In this document: piece after piece, positions 1-8,013 of the stretch
Position numbering within the stretch: the first letter of the stretch is position 1
Layout: every line of letters starts with the position of its first letter
Source of the DNA: DASYLJ01 sp964432595
Lineage (GTDB): Bacteria; Desulfobacterota; Binatia; DP-6
NCBI GenBank assembly: GCA_964432595.1
Contig: CAYSOF010000005.1
Location: 1-64,000 of the forward strand
DNA: 64,000 nt
Direction: 5' to 3'
Notes under the pieces: generated by a model
What the model saw: the letters and a program-made list of their open reading frames with translations, nothing else
Told to the model about the DNA's origin: nothing
Databases searched by the model: none
Translations under genes and position numbers: made by a program

Positions 1-130
1 GAGGTGAGTTAACCGCAGCTACTTGGTAGCACGCGGGAGGAGGGAGTGGGGCGGTTGGGTGCCGTGCGAGGTCCACGCGCAGCCAGCGGCACCCCGCACC
101 CGCCGCGCCCGCGCGCCGCGACCCAGGTCG

Positions 131-478
131 CTAGGATGACGACGCCGACGCCGAAGCCTCGAGATCGCGACACTCCCGCGCGACCTCGAGCGACAGCGTG
201 AGCAGCGCGGACGACAACGCGTCCCGCTCGTCCGCCGTCATCGTGTCGAGGCTCGCGTGGATCGTCGTGCCGACGGGCGGGTCCCCGATGGCTTGGTAGA
301 TCGTGCGGTAGCAGTCGCGCATGACGCCGTCGGGCGGCTCGCCGCGGAACGCGCGGATGAAGTAGGCCAGCGCGCGATCCAGCCGCTCCTGCGGGCTGCG
401 GTTCAGGTTCACCAGCGCGTCGACCGCGTTCTTCAGGCGCTCGGCACGCTCCTGGAGGGCCTCGAGATTCTCCGCCAT
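131..478 (-). CDS. Hypothetical helical protein (115 aa)
   Basis: Small, mostly helical protein that I do not recognise. The N-terminal half is rich in Leu, Glu, Arg and Ala in a heptad-like pattern (MAENLEALQERAERLKNAVD), which suggests a short coiled coil. The C-terminus is a low-complexity Ser/Ala tail. The ATG at 478 was chosen because the frame continues upstream only as Arg/Gly/Ala-rich sequence that is antisense-like and overlaps the DUF35 gene. It lies 35 bases downstream of the DUF35 gene on the same strand and is probably the last gene of the thiolase-DUF35 unit. No catalytic motif is visible. The 130 bases beyond its stop, at the window edge, show no gene. Confidence 0.6.
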   Translation of the reverse strand: MAENLEALQERAERLKNAVDALVNLNRSPQERLDRALAYFIRAFRGEPPDGVMRDCYRTIYQAIGDPPVGTTIHASLDTMTADERDALSSALLTLSLEVARECRDLEASASASSS

Positions 479-513
479 ACCGGAGCGGGTATCGGCCGAT
501 TCGGCCGCGTCCT

Positions 514-921
514 TTAGACGGCGCGGAACATCGGCAGGACGACGTCGTCCGCCACCTGCTCGAACGTCACCTCGACCGCCATGCCGACCCGCAGGGCGTC
601 CGGCGCGATGCCGCGCACCCAGCCCATCAGCCGCGGGCCCTCGGCCATCTCCACGACGACCGTCGCATACGGCATCTCGAGGAACGCCGGATGCATCGGC
701 CGGTGCGTCACCGACCACGTGTAGACCGTCCCCTGCCCGCTCGACCGCGCCCACTCCCAGGCGTCGCTGCCGCACGCGGCGCACAGCAGTCGCGGGACGT
801 GGCGCCAGCGGCCGCACGCCGTGCAGCGCTGGAAGCGCAGCTCGTGCTGCTTCGTCCACGCGAAGAACTCGGCCGTGAGACCGGTGAGCCGCGGCAGCGG
901 CCGCGCGAAGGGATCGCTCAT
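514..921 (-). CDS. DUF35 / Zn-ribbon OB-fold acyl-CoA-binding protein
   Basis: A 135-aa DUF35 protein: an N-terminal helix, a rubredoxin-like zinc ribbon with Cys33, Cys36, Cys47 and Cys50 (CxxC-x10-CxxC), and a C-terminal OB-fold. Members pair with thiolase-like subunits, bind acyl-CoA and complete the active site, for example in steroid side-chain aldolases and beta-ketothiolases. Its ATG overlaps the stop of the upstream thiolase-like gene as ATGA at 918-921, so the two are almost surely co-translated and act as one complex in the cytoplasm. Length and motif are typical of the family. The substrate cannot be told from sequence. Confidence 0.92.
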   Translation of the reverse strand: MSDPFARPLPRLTGLTAEFFAWTKQHELRFQRCTACGRWRHVPRLLCAACGSDAWEWARSSGQGTVYTWSVTHRPMHPAFLEMPYATVVVEMAEGPRLMGWVRGIAPDALRVGMAVEVTFEQVADDVVLPMFRAV

Positions 922-2108
922 GCATCGCTCCGCAACACCGCGAGACCACCGTCGCCGAAGTCGCCCCAGCCCGTGACGATGCCGACGCGCGCGTTCTCGA
1001 CCTGCGCGCGGCCCGCCGTGCCGCGCAGCTGACGCACGGCCTCGACGAGATGGTTCAGCCCCGCCACGTGCGCTTGCGAGAGCAGGCCGCCGTGCGTGTT
1101 GATCGGACAGCGGCCGCCGAGCTGGATGTTGCCGTCGGCGACGAAGGCCGCGCCCTCGCCGCGCTTCGCGAAGCCCGCTTCCTCGAGCTGATGCAGCACC
1201 TCGAACGTGAAGCAGTCGTAGATCTGCGCGAAGTCGGCGTCCTCGGGCCCGAGGCCCGCCATCGCGTAGGCGCGCGGCGCCGCGTGGGTGAGCCCGATCG
1301 TCAGCAGGTCGGGACGATTGATGATGTCGTCGGCCGGATACGGGTGGCCTTCGCCGACGCCCGACACGAAGACCGGCTTCTGTCCGAGGCGGCGCGCGCG
1401 CTCCGCCGACGTCACGACGATCGCGGCGGCGCCGTCCGTCTCGAGACAGCAGTCGAGCAGCTTGTACGGCTCGCAGATCCACGGCGACGCGAGATAGTCG
1501 TCCATCGTCATCGGCTTGCCGCGCATCACCGCGCGGTCGTTCAGCTGCGCGTGCGCCCGGCAGGCGACGGCGATCGCGCCGAGCGCCTCGCGCGGCGTGC
1601 CGTACTGCTGGAGATGGCGCTGCGCCATCAGCGTGTACCACTGCGCGGGCGAGCTCGAACCGTACGGGATGTAGAAGTCGCGGACGGCGATGCCGACCGA
1701 CGCCTCGAAGCGCGCCAGCTCCTGCGCGAGCGCCGTCATGTCGCCGCGCACGCGCCGGCCGGAGAAGCCGTTCCACGCGAACGGAATCAGGACCGCCGAC
1801 GCGAGCCCGAACGCGACGGCCATCGCGGCGCTCTGCAGCCCGACGACGCTGCTCGCACCGCCCATGTTCACCTGCACCGCGTAGCGCAGGTCCTCGATCC
1901 CGAGGTGGACGGCGAGCTCCTCCGCGCTGCTGCCCCAGATCGGCGTCATGATGCCGTCGACGTCGCGCGCCTCGAGGCCGGCGTCGGCCAGCGCCGCGCG
2001 GGTCGCGTCGAGCATCAGCGCGAGCTCGCTCTTCCCGGAGCCGGGCGCACGACAGTAGTCCGTCTCGCCGATGCCGACGATGCAGGCCTGGTCGCGGAGT
2101 GACGGCAC
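918..2108 (-). CDS. Thiolase-like (SCP-x/Ltp2-type) acyl-CoA aldolase or transferase lacking the nucleophilic Cys
   Basis: A 396-aa thiolase-fold protein of the sterol-carrier-protein-x family. The segment that normally carries the acyl-accepting cysteine reads VNMGGASSVVG (about residues 80-90), with Gly where the Cys should be. The second-half motifs YDCFTFEVLHQLEEAGF and NTHGGLLSQAH are family-typical. Cys-less members paired with DUF35, such as the Ltp2 group, act as retro-aldolases that cleave beta-hydroxyacyl-CoA or steroid side chains rather than as thiolases; that activity is inferred here. The GTG at 2108 was chosen because family homology begins there (PSLRDQACIVGIG) and the upstream extension is low-complexity. 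It is divergent from the TauE/SafE gene across 79 bases. Confidence 0.87.
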   Translation of the reverse strand: MPSLRDQACIVGIGETDYCRAPGSGKSELALMLDATRAALADAGLEARDVDGIMTPIWGSSAEELAVHLGIEDLRYAVQVNMGGASSVVGLQSAAMAVAFGLASAVLIPFAWNGFSGRRVRGDMTALAQELARFEASVGIAVRDFYIPYGSSSPAQWYTLMAQRHLQQYGTPREALGAIAVACRAHAQLNDRAVMRGKPMTMDDYLASPWICEPYKLLDCCLETDGAAAIVVTSAERARRLGQKPVFVSGVGEGHPYPADDIINRPDLLTIGLTHAAPRAYAMAGLGPEDADFAQIYDCFTFEVLHQLEEAGFAKRGEGAAFVADGNIQLGGRCPINTHGGLLSQAHVAGLNHLVEAVRQLRGTAGRAQVENARVGIVTGWGDFGDGGLAVLRSDA

Positions 2109-2187
2109 GCGCGCGGTGTAGCAGCGGGCGCGGCGCACCGGCAAGCGTTCGCGGGTCGCACCGCGGTCTGCTACGGACGGCCGCGGC

Positions 2188-3033
2188 ATGGACGCCGCCA
2201 CGTTCACGGTGCTGCTCGGGCTGGGGTCGCTCGCCGGCGGCTTCCTCGGCGCGCTCACCGGCCTCGGCGGCGGCGTCGTCCTGGTGCCGCTCCTGACGCT
2301 CGGCTTCGGCGTCGACCTCCGCTACGCCATCGGCGCGTCGCTCGTCTCCGTCATCGCGACGTCGTCGGCCGCGGCCGCGTCGTACGTGCGCGACGGCTAC
2401 TCCAACGTCCGCGTCGGCATGTTCCTCGAGGTGGCGACGACGATCGGCGCCGTCGTCGGCGCGATGATCGCGTCGTGGGTGCCGGTGTCCGCGGTGTCGA
2501 TCGTGTTCGGCGTCGTCCTGCTGTGGTCGGCCATCGCATCGCTCCGTCACCGCACCGACGGCGCCGGCCCGGCGACGGCCGACCGCCTCGCCGCGTCGCT
2601 GCGGCTCGATGGCACCTTCCCGATGCCGCAGGGGCCGCAGACGTACCACGTCGCGCACGTGCCGGGCGGCTTCGCGCTGATGTTCGTGGCCGGCGGGCTC
2701 TCGGGGCTCCTCGGCATCGGCTCCGGCGCGCTCAAGGTCCTGGCGATGGACCAGGTGATGGGGCTGCCGTTCAAGGTCTCCACGACCACGAGCAACTTCA
2801 TGATCGGCGTCACCGCCGCCGCGAGCGCCGGCCTCTATCTCCATCGCGGGTACATCGACCCGGCGCTCACCCTGCCGGTCATGCTCGGCGTGCTGACGGG
2901 CGCGTCGCTCGGCGCGCGCCTCCTCGCCGGCGCGCAGGTGCGGGTGCTGCGCCTCGTCTTCGGCGTCGTCATCATCGCGCTCGGCCTCCAGATGATCTGG
3001 CACGGCGTCACGGGCGGGCTCGCGCATGTCTGA
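2188..3033 (+). CDS. TauE/SafE-family sulfite/anion permease
   Basis: A 281-aa inner-membrane protein with two similar halves of about four hydrophobic helices each. The start carries the glycine-rich ALTGLGGGVVLVP signature of the TauE/SafE family, and a second-half counterpart (GLLGIGSGALKVLAMD) follows. Members export sulfite, sulfoacetate or other small organic anions. The gene overlaps the DUF1634 gene downstream by 8 bases (3026-3033), a pairing common in this family. No clear Shine-Dalgarno precedes the ATG. The 79-base gap shared with the thiolase gene holds a 7-bp inverted repeat (GTAGCAG at 2118, CTGCTAC at 2168) that could be an operator, but this is weak. The substrate is unknown. 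Confidence 0.9.
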   Translation: MDAATFTVLLGLGSLAGGFLGALTGLGGGVVLVPLLTLGFGVDLRYAIGASLVSVIATSSAAAASYVRDGYSNVRVGMFLEVATTIGAVVGAMIASWVPVSAVSIVFGVVLLWSAIASLRHRTDGAGPATADRLAASLRLDGTFPMPQGPQTYHVAHVPGGFALMFVAGGLSGLLGIGSGALKVLAMDQVMGLPFKVSTTTSNFMIGVTAAASAGLYLHRGYIDPALTLPVMLGVLTGASLGARLLAGAQVRVLRLVFGVVIIALGLQMIWHGVTGGLAHV

Positions 3034-3394
3034 TCGCGACCTCGACGTCGCGCTCGGCCGACTGCTGCGTATCGGCGTGCTGCTCGCCGCCGCCGTCACG
3101 TTCGCCGGCGGCGTGCTGTGGCTGCGGCAGGCCAGCGGGACGCCCGTCGCCTGGCGCACGTTCCATGGCGAGCCCGCCCACCTCGAGCACGTCGGCGCCA
3201 TCGTCGCCGCCGCGCGCACGGGCCAGGCCACGGCGATCATCCAGCTCGGCATCCTGCTACTGATCGGGACGCCGATCGCGCGCGTGCTGTTCTCGCTGGT
3301 GAGCTTCGCCCTCCAGCGCGACCGCCTCTACGTCGGGACGACGCTGATCGTGCTGACGGTGCTCCTCTGGAGCCTCGTCGGGTTGCGGTTCTAG
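3026..3394 (+). CDS. DUF1634 membrane protein
   Basis: A 122-aa protein with three predicted hydrophobic segments (residues about 17-33, 74-92 and 102-120), matching DUF1634. Such proteins are nearly always encoded next to TauE/SafE permeases and are thought to be a partner or accessory subunit; their biochemical role is not established. The ATG sits inside the 3' end of the permease gene and overlaps it by 8 bases, so translation is probably coupled. The signature LLIGTPIARVLFSLVSFALQ is typical. Confidence 0.87.
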   Translation: MSDRDLDVALGRLLRIGVLLAAAVTFAGGVLWLRQASGTPVAWRTFHGEPAHLEHVGAIVAAARTGQATAIIQLGILLLIGTPIARVLFSLVSFALQRDRLYVGTTLIVLTVLLWSLVGLRF

Positions 3395-3442
3395 CGGCCC
3401 GTCGTTGACACGCCGCGGGCGAGCGGCGAAACCTTGCGGCCC

Positions 3443-5602
3443 ATGTCGGTCGCCGCGTCCACCCTCTCCGAGCACGCGTCCAAGGCGTTGCTGGCGCAGT
3501 ACGACGTGCCGATGGCGCGCGAGGCCGTGGCCGCCGACGCGGACGCCGCCGTCACGGCCGCCGCGACACTCGGCTGGCCCGTCGTCGTGAAGCTCTGCGG
3601 CGACGCCATCGCCCACAAGACGGAGCGCAACCTGGTACGCCTCGGTCTCGGCGACGCCGGCGCGGTCCGCGCGGCCGCCACGGAGCTGCTGTCGATGGCA
3701 CGGCCCGACGACGGGCCCGTGAGCCTCCTCGTCGCCGAGCAGGTGCGCGGCCGACGCGAGCTCATCGCGGGACTCGTGCGCGATCCGCAGTTCGGACCGT
3801 GCGTCGTGCTGGGTCTCGGCGGCATTCTGACGGAGGCGCTCGGCGACGTCGTGTTCGCCGCGGCGCCGCTCGACCTCGCCGAGGCGCATCGGATGATCGC
3901 GGGCCTGGGCACGCAGCGCCTGCTCGTTCCGTTCCGCGGCGAGCCGGCCGTCGACCGCGACGCGCTGGCGCGCATTCTGGTCGGGCTCGGGCGGCTCGGC
4001 GTCGAGCGGCCCGACGTCGAGAGCGTCGACGTCAATCCGCTGATCGTCCGCGACGGCGTGCCCGTCGCGGTGGACGCGCTCGTCGTGCTGGGCGGCGGCG
4101 GCGTCACGCCCGCCCCGCGGCCGGCACCCGATCCCGCCGCGCTGCGCGAGCGCTTCCGGCCGCTCTTCCGTCCGCGCGGCGTCGTCGTCGCCGGCGTGTC
4201 GAGCCATCCCGGCAAGTTCGGGTTCGTCGCGTTCCACAACATCCTTCGCTTCGGCTACCGCGGCGCGCTCTTCGGCGTGAACCGCGACGGCGTCGAGGTG
4301 CTCGGGCACCGGACCCTCGAGACCGTCGCCCAGGTGCCGGCGGGCGCCGCGGACCTCGTCGTCGTCTGCACGCCGACGAAGTCCAACCCGCAGCTCCTGC
4401 GCGACTGCGCGAAGATCGGCGTCCGCGCCGCGTTCGTCGCCAGCGGCGGCTACGGCGAGTCGGGTCCCGAGGGCCGCGTGCTCGAAGCCGAGCTGGTCGA
4501 GGTCGCGAACGCCGAAGGCATCCTGCTGGCCGGCCCGAACGGCCAGGGCCTCGTCTCGACCGCCGACGAGCTGTGCGCGCAGATCGTCGCACCCTACCCG
4601 CCTCCGGGGCGCATCGGCGTCGCGAGCCAGAGCGGCAACCTGGTCTCCGGCTTCCTCAACTACGCGGTGCTGACCGGCGTCGGCGTGGGCAAGGCGATCT
4701 CGTGCGGGAACTCCGCACAGACGACCATCGCCGACTACCTCGACTACTTCGCCGTCGACGACGAGACCGCCGTCGCGCTCGCGTACCTCGAAGGCGTCGC
4801 CGACGGGCGCGCGCTGCTCGACGCCATGCGCCGGCTGACCGCCGTGAAGCCGCTGGTGCTGCTGAAGGGCGGCGCCGCCGCCGAAGGTCAGAAGGCGGCC
4901 GCCAGCCACACGGGCTCGCTCGCCACCGACGATCGGGTGTTCGACGGCGTCTGCCGCCAGCTCGGGGTGCTGCGCGCACCGACGGTGGAGCACGCATTCG
5001 AGTGGGCCGCGACGTTCGCGACGCAGCCGCTGCCGCGCGGCCGGCGCGTGGTGGTGTTCACGACGGCGGGCGGCTGGGGCGTGCTGACGGCCGACGCGCT
5101 CTCCGCCGCCGGACTGACGCTCCTCGCCCTGCCCGAGGAGCTGCGCGCGCGGATCGACACGATGGTGCCGGCGCGCTGGAGCCGCCAGAACCCGATCGAC
5201 CTCGCCGGCGGCGAGACGCGCGACACCATTCCCGACGTCCTCGACCTCGTCTGCGCGCACCCCGACGTCGACGCCGTCCTCTTCCTCGGGATGGGCATCC
5301 AGGCGAATCAGGCGAACGTCTTCCGCACGGGCCGCTTCTTCCCCGGGCACGGCCTCGATCGCATCGCGGAGTTCCACGAGCGCCAAGACCGTCGCTACGC
5401 CGAGGCCGCGCAGGCGGCGTCGGAGCGCCACGGGAAGCCGGTGCTCGTCGCGACGGAGCTCGTGTACACCGATCGCGCGTACGGCAACGCGGGACCCGTC
5501 GGCGTCCGCGACGGCGGCCGGCTCTGCTACCCGAGCGCGCATCGCGCGGTCGCGGCGCTGCGCGCGATGGTCGACCATGTCGAATTCCGGTCGCGACGCT
5601 GA
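3443..5602 (+). CDS. ADP-forming acyl-CoA synthetase, ATP-grasp domain first
   Basis: A 719-aa fused acetyl/acyl-CoA synthetase (NDP-forming) that interconverts acyl-CoA, ADP and phosphate with free acid, CoA and ATP. Order of parts: N-terminal ATP-grasp domain (about 1-225; GWPVVVKLCGDAIAHK, then DVNPLIVRDG), a Pro/Ala linker, a CoA-binding Rossmann domain (about 235-365), then the succinyl-CoA-ligase-like domains. The phosphoryl-carrier His is at about residue 488 in SHTGSLA. Many bacterial fusions place the CoA-binding part first, so this is the beta-before-alpha order. An in-frame TTG lies at 3434, but the ATG at 3443 fits better. The 3' end overlaps the next small gene by 26 bases. Likely role: acyl-CoA salvage or energy conservation alongside KorAB. 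Confidence 0.9.
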   Translation: MSVAASTLSEHASKALLAQYDVPMAREAVAADADAAVTAAATLGWPVVVKLCGDAIAHKTERNLVRLGLGDAGAVRAAATELLSMARPDDGPVSLLVAEQVRGRRELIAGLVRDPQFGPCVVLGLGGILTEALGDVVFAAAPLDLAEAHRMIAGLGTQRLLVPFRGEPAVDRDALARILVGLGRLGVERPDVESVDVNPLIVRDGVPVAVDALVVLGGGGVTPAPRPAPDPAALRERFRPLFRPRGVVVAGVSSHPGKFGFVAFHNILRFGYRGALFGVNRDGVEVLGHRTLETVAQVPAGAADLVVVCTPTKSNPQLLRDCAKIGVRAAFVASGGYGESGPEGRVLEAELVEVANAEGILLAGPNGQGLVSTADELCAQIVAPYPPPGRIGVASQSGNLVSGFLNYAVLTGVGVGKAISCGNSAQTTIADYLDYFAVDDETAVALAYLEGVADGRALLDAMRRLTAVKPLVLLKGGAAAEGQKAAASHTGSLATDDRVFDGVCRQLGVLRAPTVEHAFEWAATFATQPLPRGRRVVVFTTAGGWGVLTADALSAAGLTLLALPEELRARIDTMVPARWSRQNPIDLAGGETRDTIPDVLDLVCAHPDVDAVLFLGMGIQANQANVFRTGRFFPGHGLDRIAEFHERQDRRYAEAAQAASERHGKPVLVATELVYTDRAYGNAGPVGVRDGGRLCYPSAHRAVAALRAMVDHVEFRSRR

Positions 5603-5768
5603 GCAGCTGGCGCGCACCGTCGGCCTCTGTGCGCGCTGCGTGCACGCGCGCCCCACGACGACGGCGCGCGGCAGCACGTTCTGGCGCTGCGGTCTCGCGG
5701 AGGACGACCCGCGCTTCTCGAAATATCCACGACTCCCCGTTTTCGTCTGCCCCGGATTCGCCGACTGA
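5577..5768 (+). CDS. Small Cys-rich (zinc-ribbon-like) protein, 63 aa
   Basis: A small cytoplasmic protein with four cysteines spaced as CARC, then WRC and FVC, with a conserved-looking core (GSTFWRCGLAEDD, FSKYPRLPVFVCPGF). The pattern suggests a metal-binding knuckle. Short proteins of this style occur in high-GC bacteria, but I know no function. The ATG lies 26 bases inside the end of the acyl-CoA synthetase gene, which argues for co-expression. A stretch of 123 bases without features follows before the WD40 gene. Confidence 0.65.
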   Translation: MSNSGRDAEQLARTVGLCARCVHARPTTTARGSTFWRCGLAEDDPRFSKYPRLPVFVCPGFAD

Positions 5769-5891
5769 CGAAAGTCGCGCGACGATGGTCGCACGGCGTG
5801 CCGGCACGCACGAGCGGTGCACCATCGCGGTATCGCGCGGCGTGCCGCAGCATCACCATTCGCGGCACGGGCGTTGCTCCTGCGCGCCGCG

Positions 5892-7094
5892 ATGCGTTCG
5901 CTTCGTTTGCATGCCGTCACGCTCGCCGTCGCGCTCGCCGCGACGGCGCAACAACAGAGCTGCCAGCGCCGTCTCGAGCCAGCGGGCGCGGTCGCGTTGC
6001 CGGGCCCGGGCCTCGCGCTCGCGTGGGCGCCCGACGGGACCGCCATCGCGGCGGGCGGCCGCTTCCGCGATCCCGCGACGTCGCTCCGCTACGATCTCCG
6101 CATCGTCGACGTCGTCGAGCGCCGCCTCGCGAAGAGCTTCGCGTGCCACTACTGGTGGGTGATCGCCGCGGCGTGGGACGACAACCCGTATCTCGGCGAC
6201 GTGATCGCCGAGGGCGGCGGCGATCACGCCGTCAAGCTGTGGGACGCCGCCGGCGCCGGCAGCACGACGTGCAAGACACGCGGCCAGTTCCTGCCCGCGG
6301 AGGGAGCGCTGCAACGGTTCGGCGAGATCAACGGCTGGACGACGTCGCTCGACTTCTCGCCCGACGGCCGCTGGCTCGCCGGCAGCAGCCGCGACGGCGC
6401 CGTGCGCGTCTGGCAGCTCGCACCGGGCCCGCATCAGGGACGCGTCGTGCGGCTGTGGTGGGACGGCGACGGCGGGAACGTGCTCTCCGTGCGCTGGTCG
6501 CCCGACGGCACGCGGCTCGCCGCCGGCGACCGCAGCGGCCGCGTCGTCGAGTGGAGCTTCGCGGCGGACTGGGACGACGCGACGATCGCGGAGTACGCCG
6601 CGCTCGACTTCTCCGATCAGCCCGGCTGGTTCAAGAAGAACGCGGCGCGCGTCGGCCGCACGCCGCTCTGGATGATGACCGGCCTGAAGGACGTCTGGAA
6701 CGTGCGCTACGCGCCGGACGGCACGCGGCTCGCGGCGACGGGCGGCGACGGCGTGCTCCGCGTGTTCGCGACGGGCTCGGGGGACGAGGTCGCACGCCTC
6801 ATCCCGCTCGGCGCGCCGGCGCAGCACGGGCTCGACTGGAGCCCCGACGGCCGCTGGCTCGCCGTCGGCACGGCGGCGCATCAGATCCTCGTCTACGACG
6901 CGCGCGACGGCCGGCTGATCGACACGCTTCTCGGGCACGCCGACGTCGTCACCGCGGTCGCGTGGTCGCCCGACGGCGCGGCGCTGGCGTCGACCGCCGG
7001 TGGACCGCTCGTCAACGCCGCACTGAACGAGCTCAGCATCGGGCCGGACATGGCGGTGCGCTTCTGGCGGTGGCGGATGCCGTCGTCCACCTGA
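5892..7094 (+). CDS. WD40 beta-propeller protein, probably exported
   Basis: A 400-aa protein with about seven WD40-like blades marked by recurring W(S/A)PDGTRLAA and FSPDGRWLAGSS motifs. The ATG at 5892 gives a hydrophobic leader (HAVTLAVALAATAQQQSC) that looks like a signal peptide; the Cys after QQQS could be lipidated, but the lipobox is not canonical. An ATG at 5817 would add an Arg/Ala-rich N-terminus and is less likely. WD40 propellers are protein-interaction platforms, so no enzymatic role is assigned. The stop is only 2 bases from the stop of the convergent LysM gene. Confidence 0.8.
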   Translation: MRSLRLHAVTLAVALAATAQQQSCQRRLEPAGAVALPGPGLALAWAPDGTAIAAGGRFRDPATSLRYDLRIVDVVERRLAKSFACHYWWVIAAAWDDNPYLGDVIAEGGGDHAVKLWDAAGAGSTTCKTRGQFLPAEGALQRFGEINGWTTSLDFSPDGRWLAGSSRDGAVRVWQLAPGPHQGRVVRLWWDGDGGNVLSVRWSPDGTRLAAGDRSGRVVEWSFAADWDDATIAEYAALDFSDQPGWFKKNAARVGRTPLWMMTGLKDVWNVRYAPDGTRLAATGGDGVLRVFATGSGDEVARLIPLGAPAQHGLDWSPDGRWLAVGTAAHQILVYDARDGRLIDTLLGHADVVTAVAWSPDGAALASTAGGPLVNAALNELSIGPDMAVRFWRWRMPSST

Positions 7095-7096
7095 CG

Positions 7097-7789
7097 TCAC
7101 CGGCCGATGGCGCGCACGCGCGCGTGGATCTGCTGCTCGAGCTCGCGCACCCGCGCCTCGAGCTCGACGACGTGGCGCGCGGCATGCTGCCGCTCGATGA
7201 GCCCGGTCCGGCGCTTCTCCTCGGCCTCGTTGGCGAGCGCGCGCGCCCAGCGTTCCGCCTGCCGCTCCTTGCGCATGGCGGCGACGGTGAACGCGATCGC
7301 GACCAGCACGCCGGCGATCAGCAGCGTGACGACCCAGGTCGCGACGCTCCAGCGCAGCTCCAGGGTCTCCAGCCGGCGACGCTGCGCCGCGGTGAAGTCG
7401 ATGTTCTCGCGCAGCCCGGTGAGCGTGCGCTCGAGCGCGGCGACGCGGGCCTGTGCCGCGTCCGCGTCCCGCTGCAGCGACGCCTGCTTCGCGATGAGCG
7501 CGTCGGTCTCGGCGACGATCGGGTTGGGGATCCGATAGCGGAACCCGCGCGGCACCGCCGTATCGTCCTCGATGCCGTTCGCGGCGAGGAAGGCGGGCAG
7601 CGCCTCGGCCGGCAGACCGAATGCGGACGCCACCGCGCCGGGGCTGTCGCCGGGCCGCGCCGTATAGACGAACGTGCGGCCGCCGTCGGTCAGCTCGATC
7701 AGCGGCTCGGCGTGCGCCGCACGCATCGCCGCGACGAGTCCGGCGACCAGAAACGCGACGAGCGTGTTGCGACGAAGTCCGTGTGGCAC
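7097..7789 (-). CDS. LysM-domain, coiled-coil membrane protein
   Basis: A 230-aa protein: N-terminal signal or anchor segment (about 8-27), a LysM-like peptidoglycan-binding motif (about 40-90; FVYTARPGDSPGAVASAFG), a coiled coil (about 98-140), one transmembrane helix (about 147-168; VATWVVTLLIAGVLVAIAF) and a basic C-terminal coiled coil. It probably links the cell wall to the inner membrane. The start is GTG at 7789, preceded by GAGGG at a 6-base spacing. That Shine-Dalgarno lies in the loop between GGAACC and GGTTCC arms, so the RNA could fold around it. It is convergent with the WD40 gene. Confidence 0.72.
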   Translation of the reverse strand: MPHGLRRNTLVAFLVAGLVAAMRAAHAEPLIELTDGGRTFVYTARPGDSPGAVASAFGLPAEALPAFLAANGIEDDTAVPRGFRYRIPNPIVAETDALIAKQASLQRDADAAQARVAALERTLTGLRENIDFTAAQRRRLETLELRWSVATWVVTLLIAGVLVAIAFTVAAMRKERQAERWARALANEAEEKRRTGLIERQHAARHVVELEARVRELEQQIHARVRAIGR

Positions 7790-7918
7790 GCGGAACCCTC
7801 ACTCCCGGTTCCCCACACCGCCACCACGGCCCGAAGCTACTCCCGCCGCCCGTCAGCGACAATCCCCTTCTCCCGGAAAACGGCCGATACATGTGGACAC
7901 GCCGGCGATCGGAGCATC

Positions 7919-7948
7919 ATGCCGCGCCGGCTTCGCCGGCCGCGGCAT
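7919..7948 (-). terminator. GC-rich hairpin downstream of the GT4 gene
   Basis: ATGCCGCG and CGCGGCAT arms plus an inner CCGG pair (one bulge) enclose a loop centred on TTCG. The hairpin lies about 65 bases past the stop of the glycosyltransferase gene ending at 8014. No U-tract follows on either strand, so it is not a classical intrinsic terminator; it could stabilise or end the exopolysaccharide transcript. The rest of 7790-8013 holds only the upstream region of the LysM gene. Confidence 0.4.
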
Positions 7949-8013
7949 TACCGTCCACCCGAAGCGAGCCGCCACACCCATCGCCCGAGCCAGGACACGG
8001 TCCTGGCTCGAGT

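Noticed and set aside
1..130. Possible tRNA or small gene at the window edge
   Set aside because: No cloverleaf, ribosome site or coding signal could be found in these bases.
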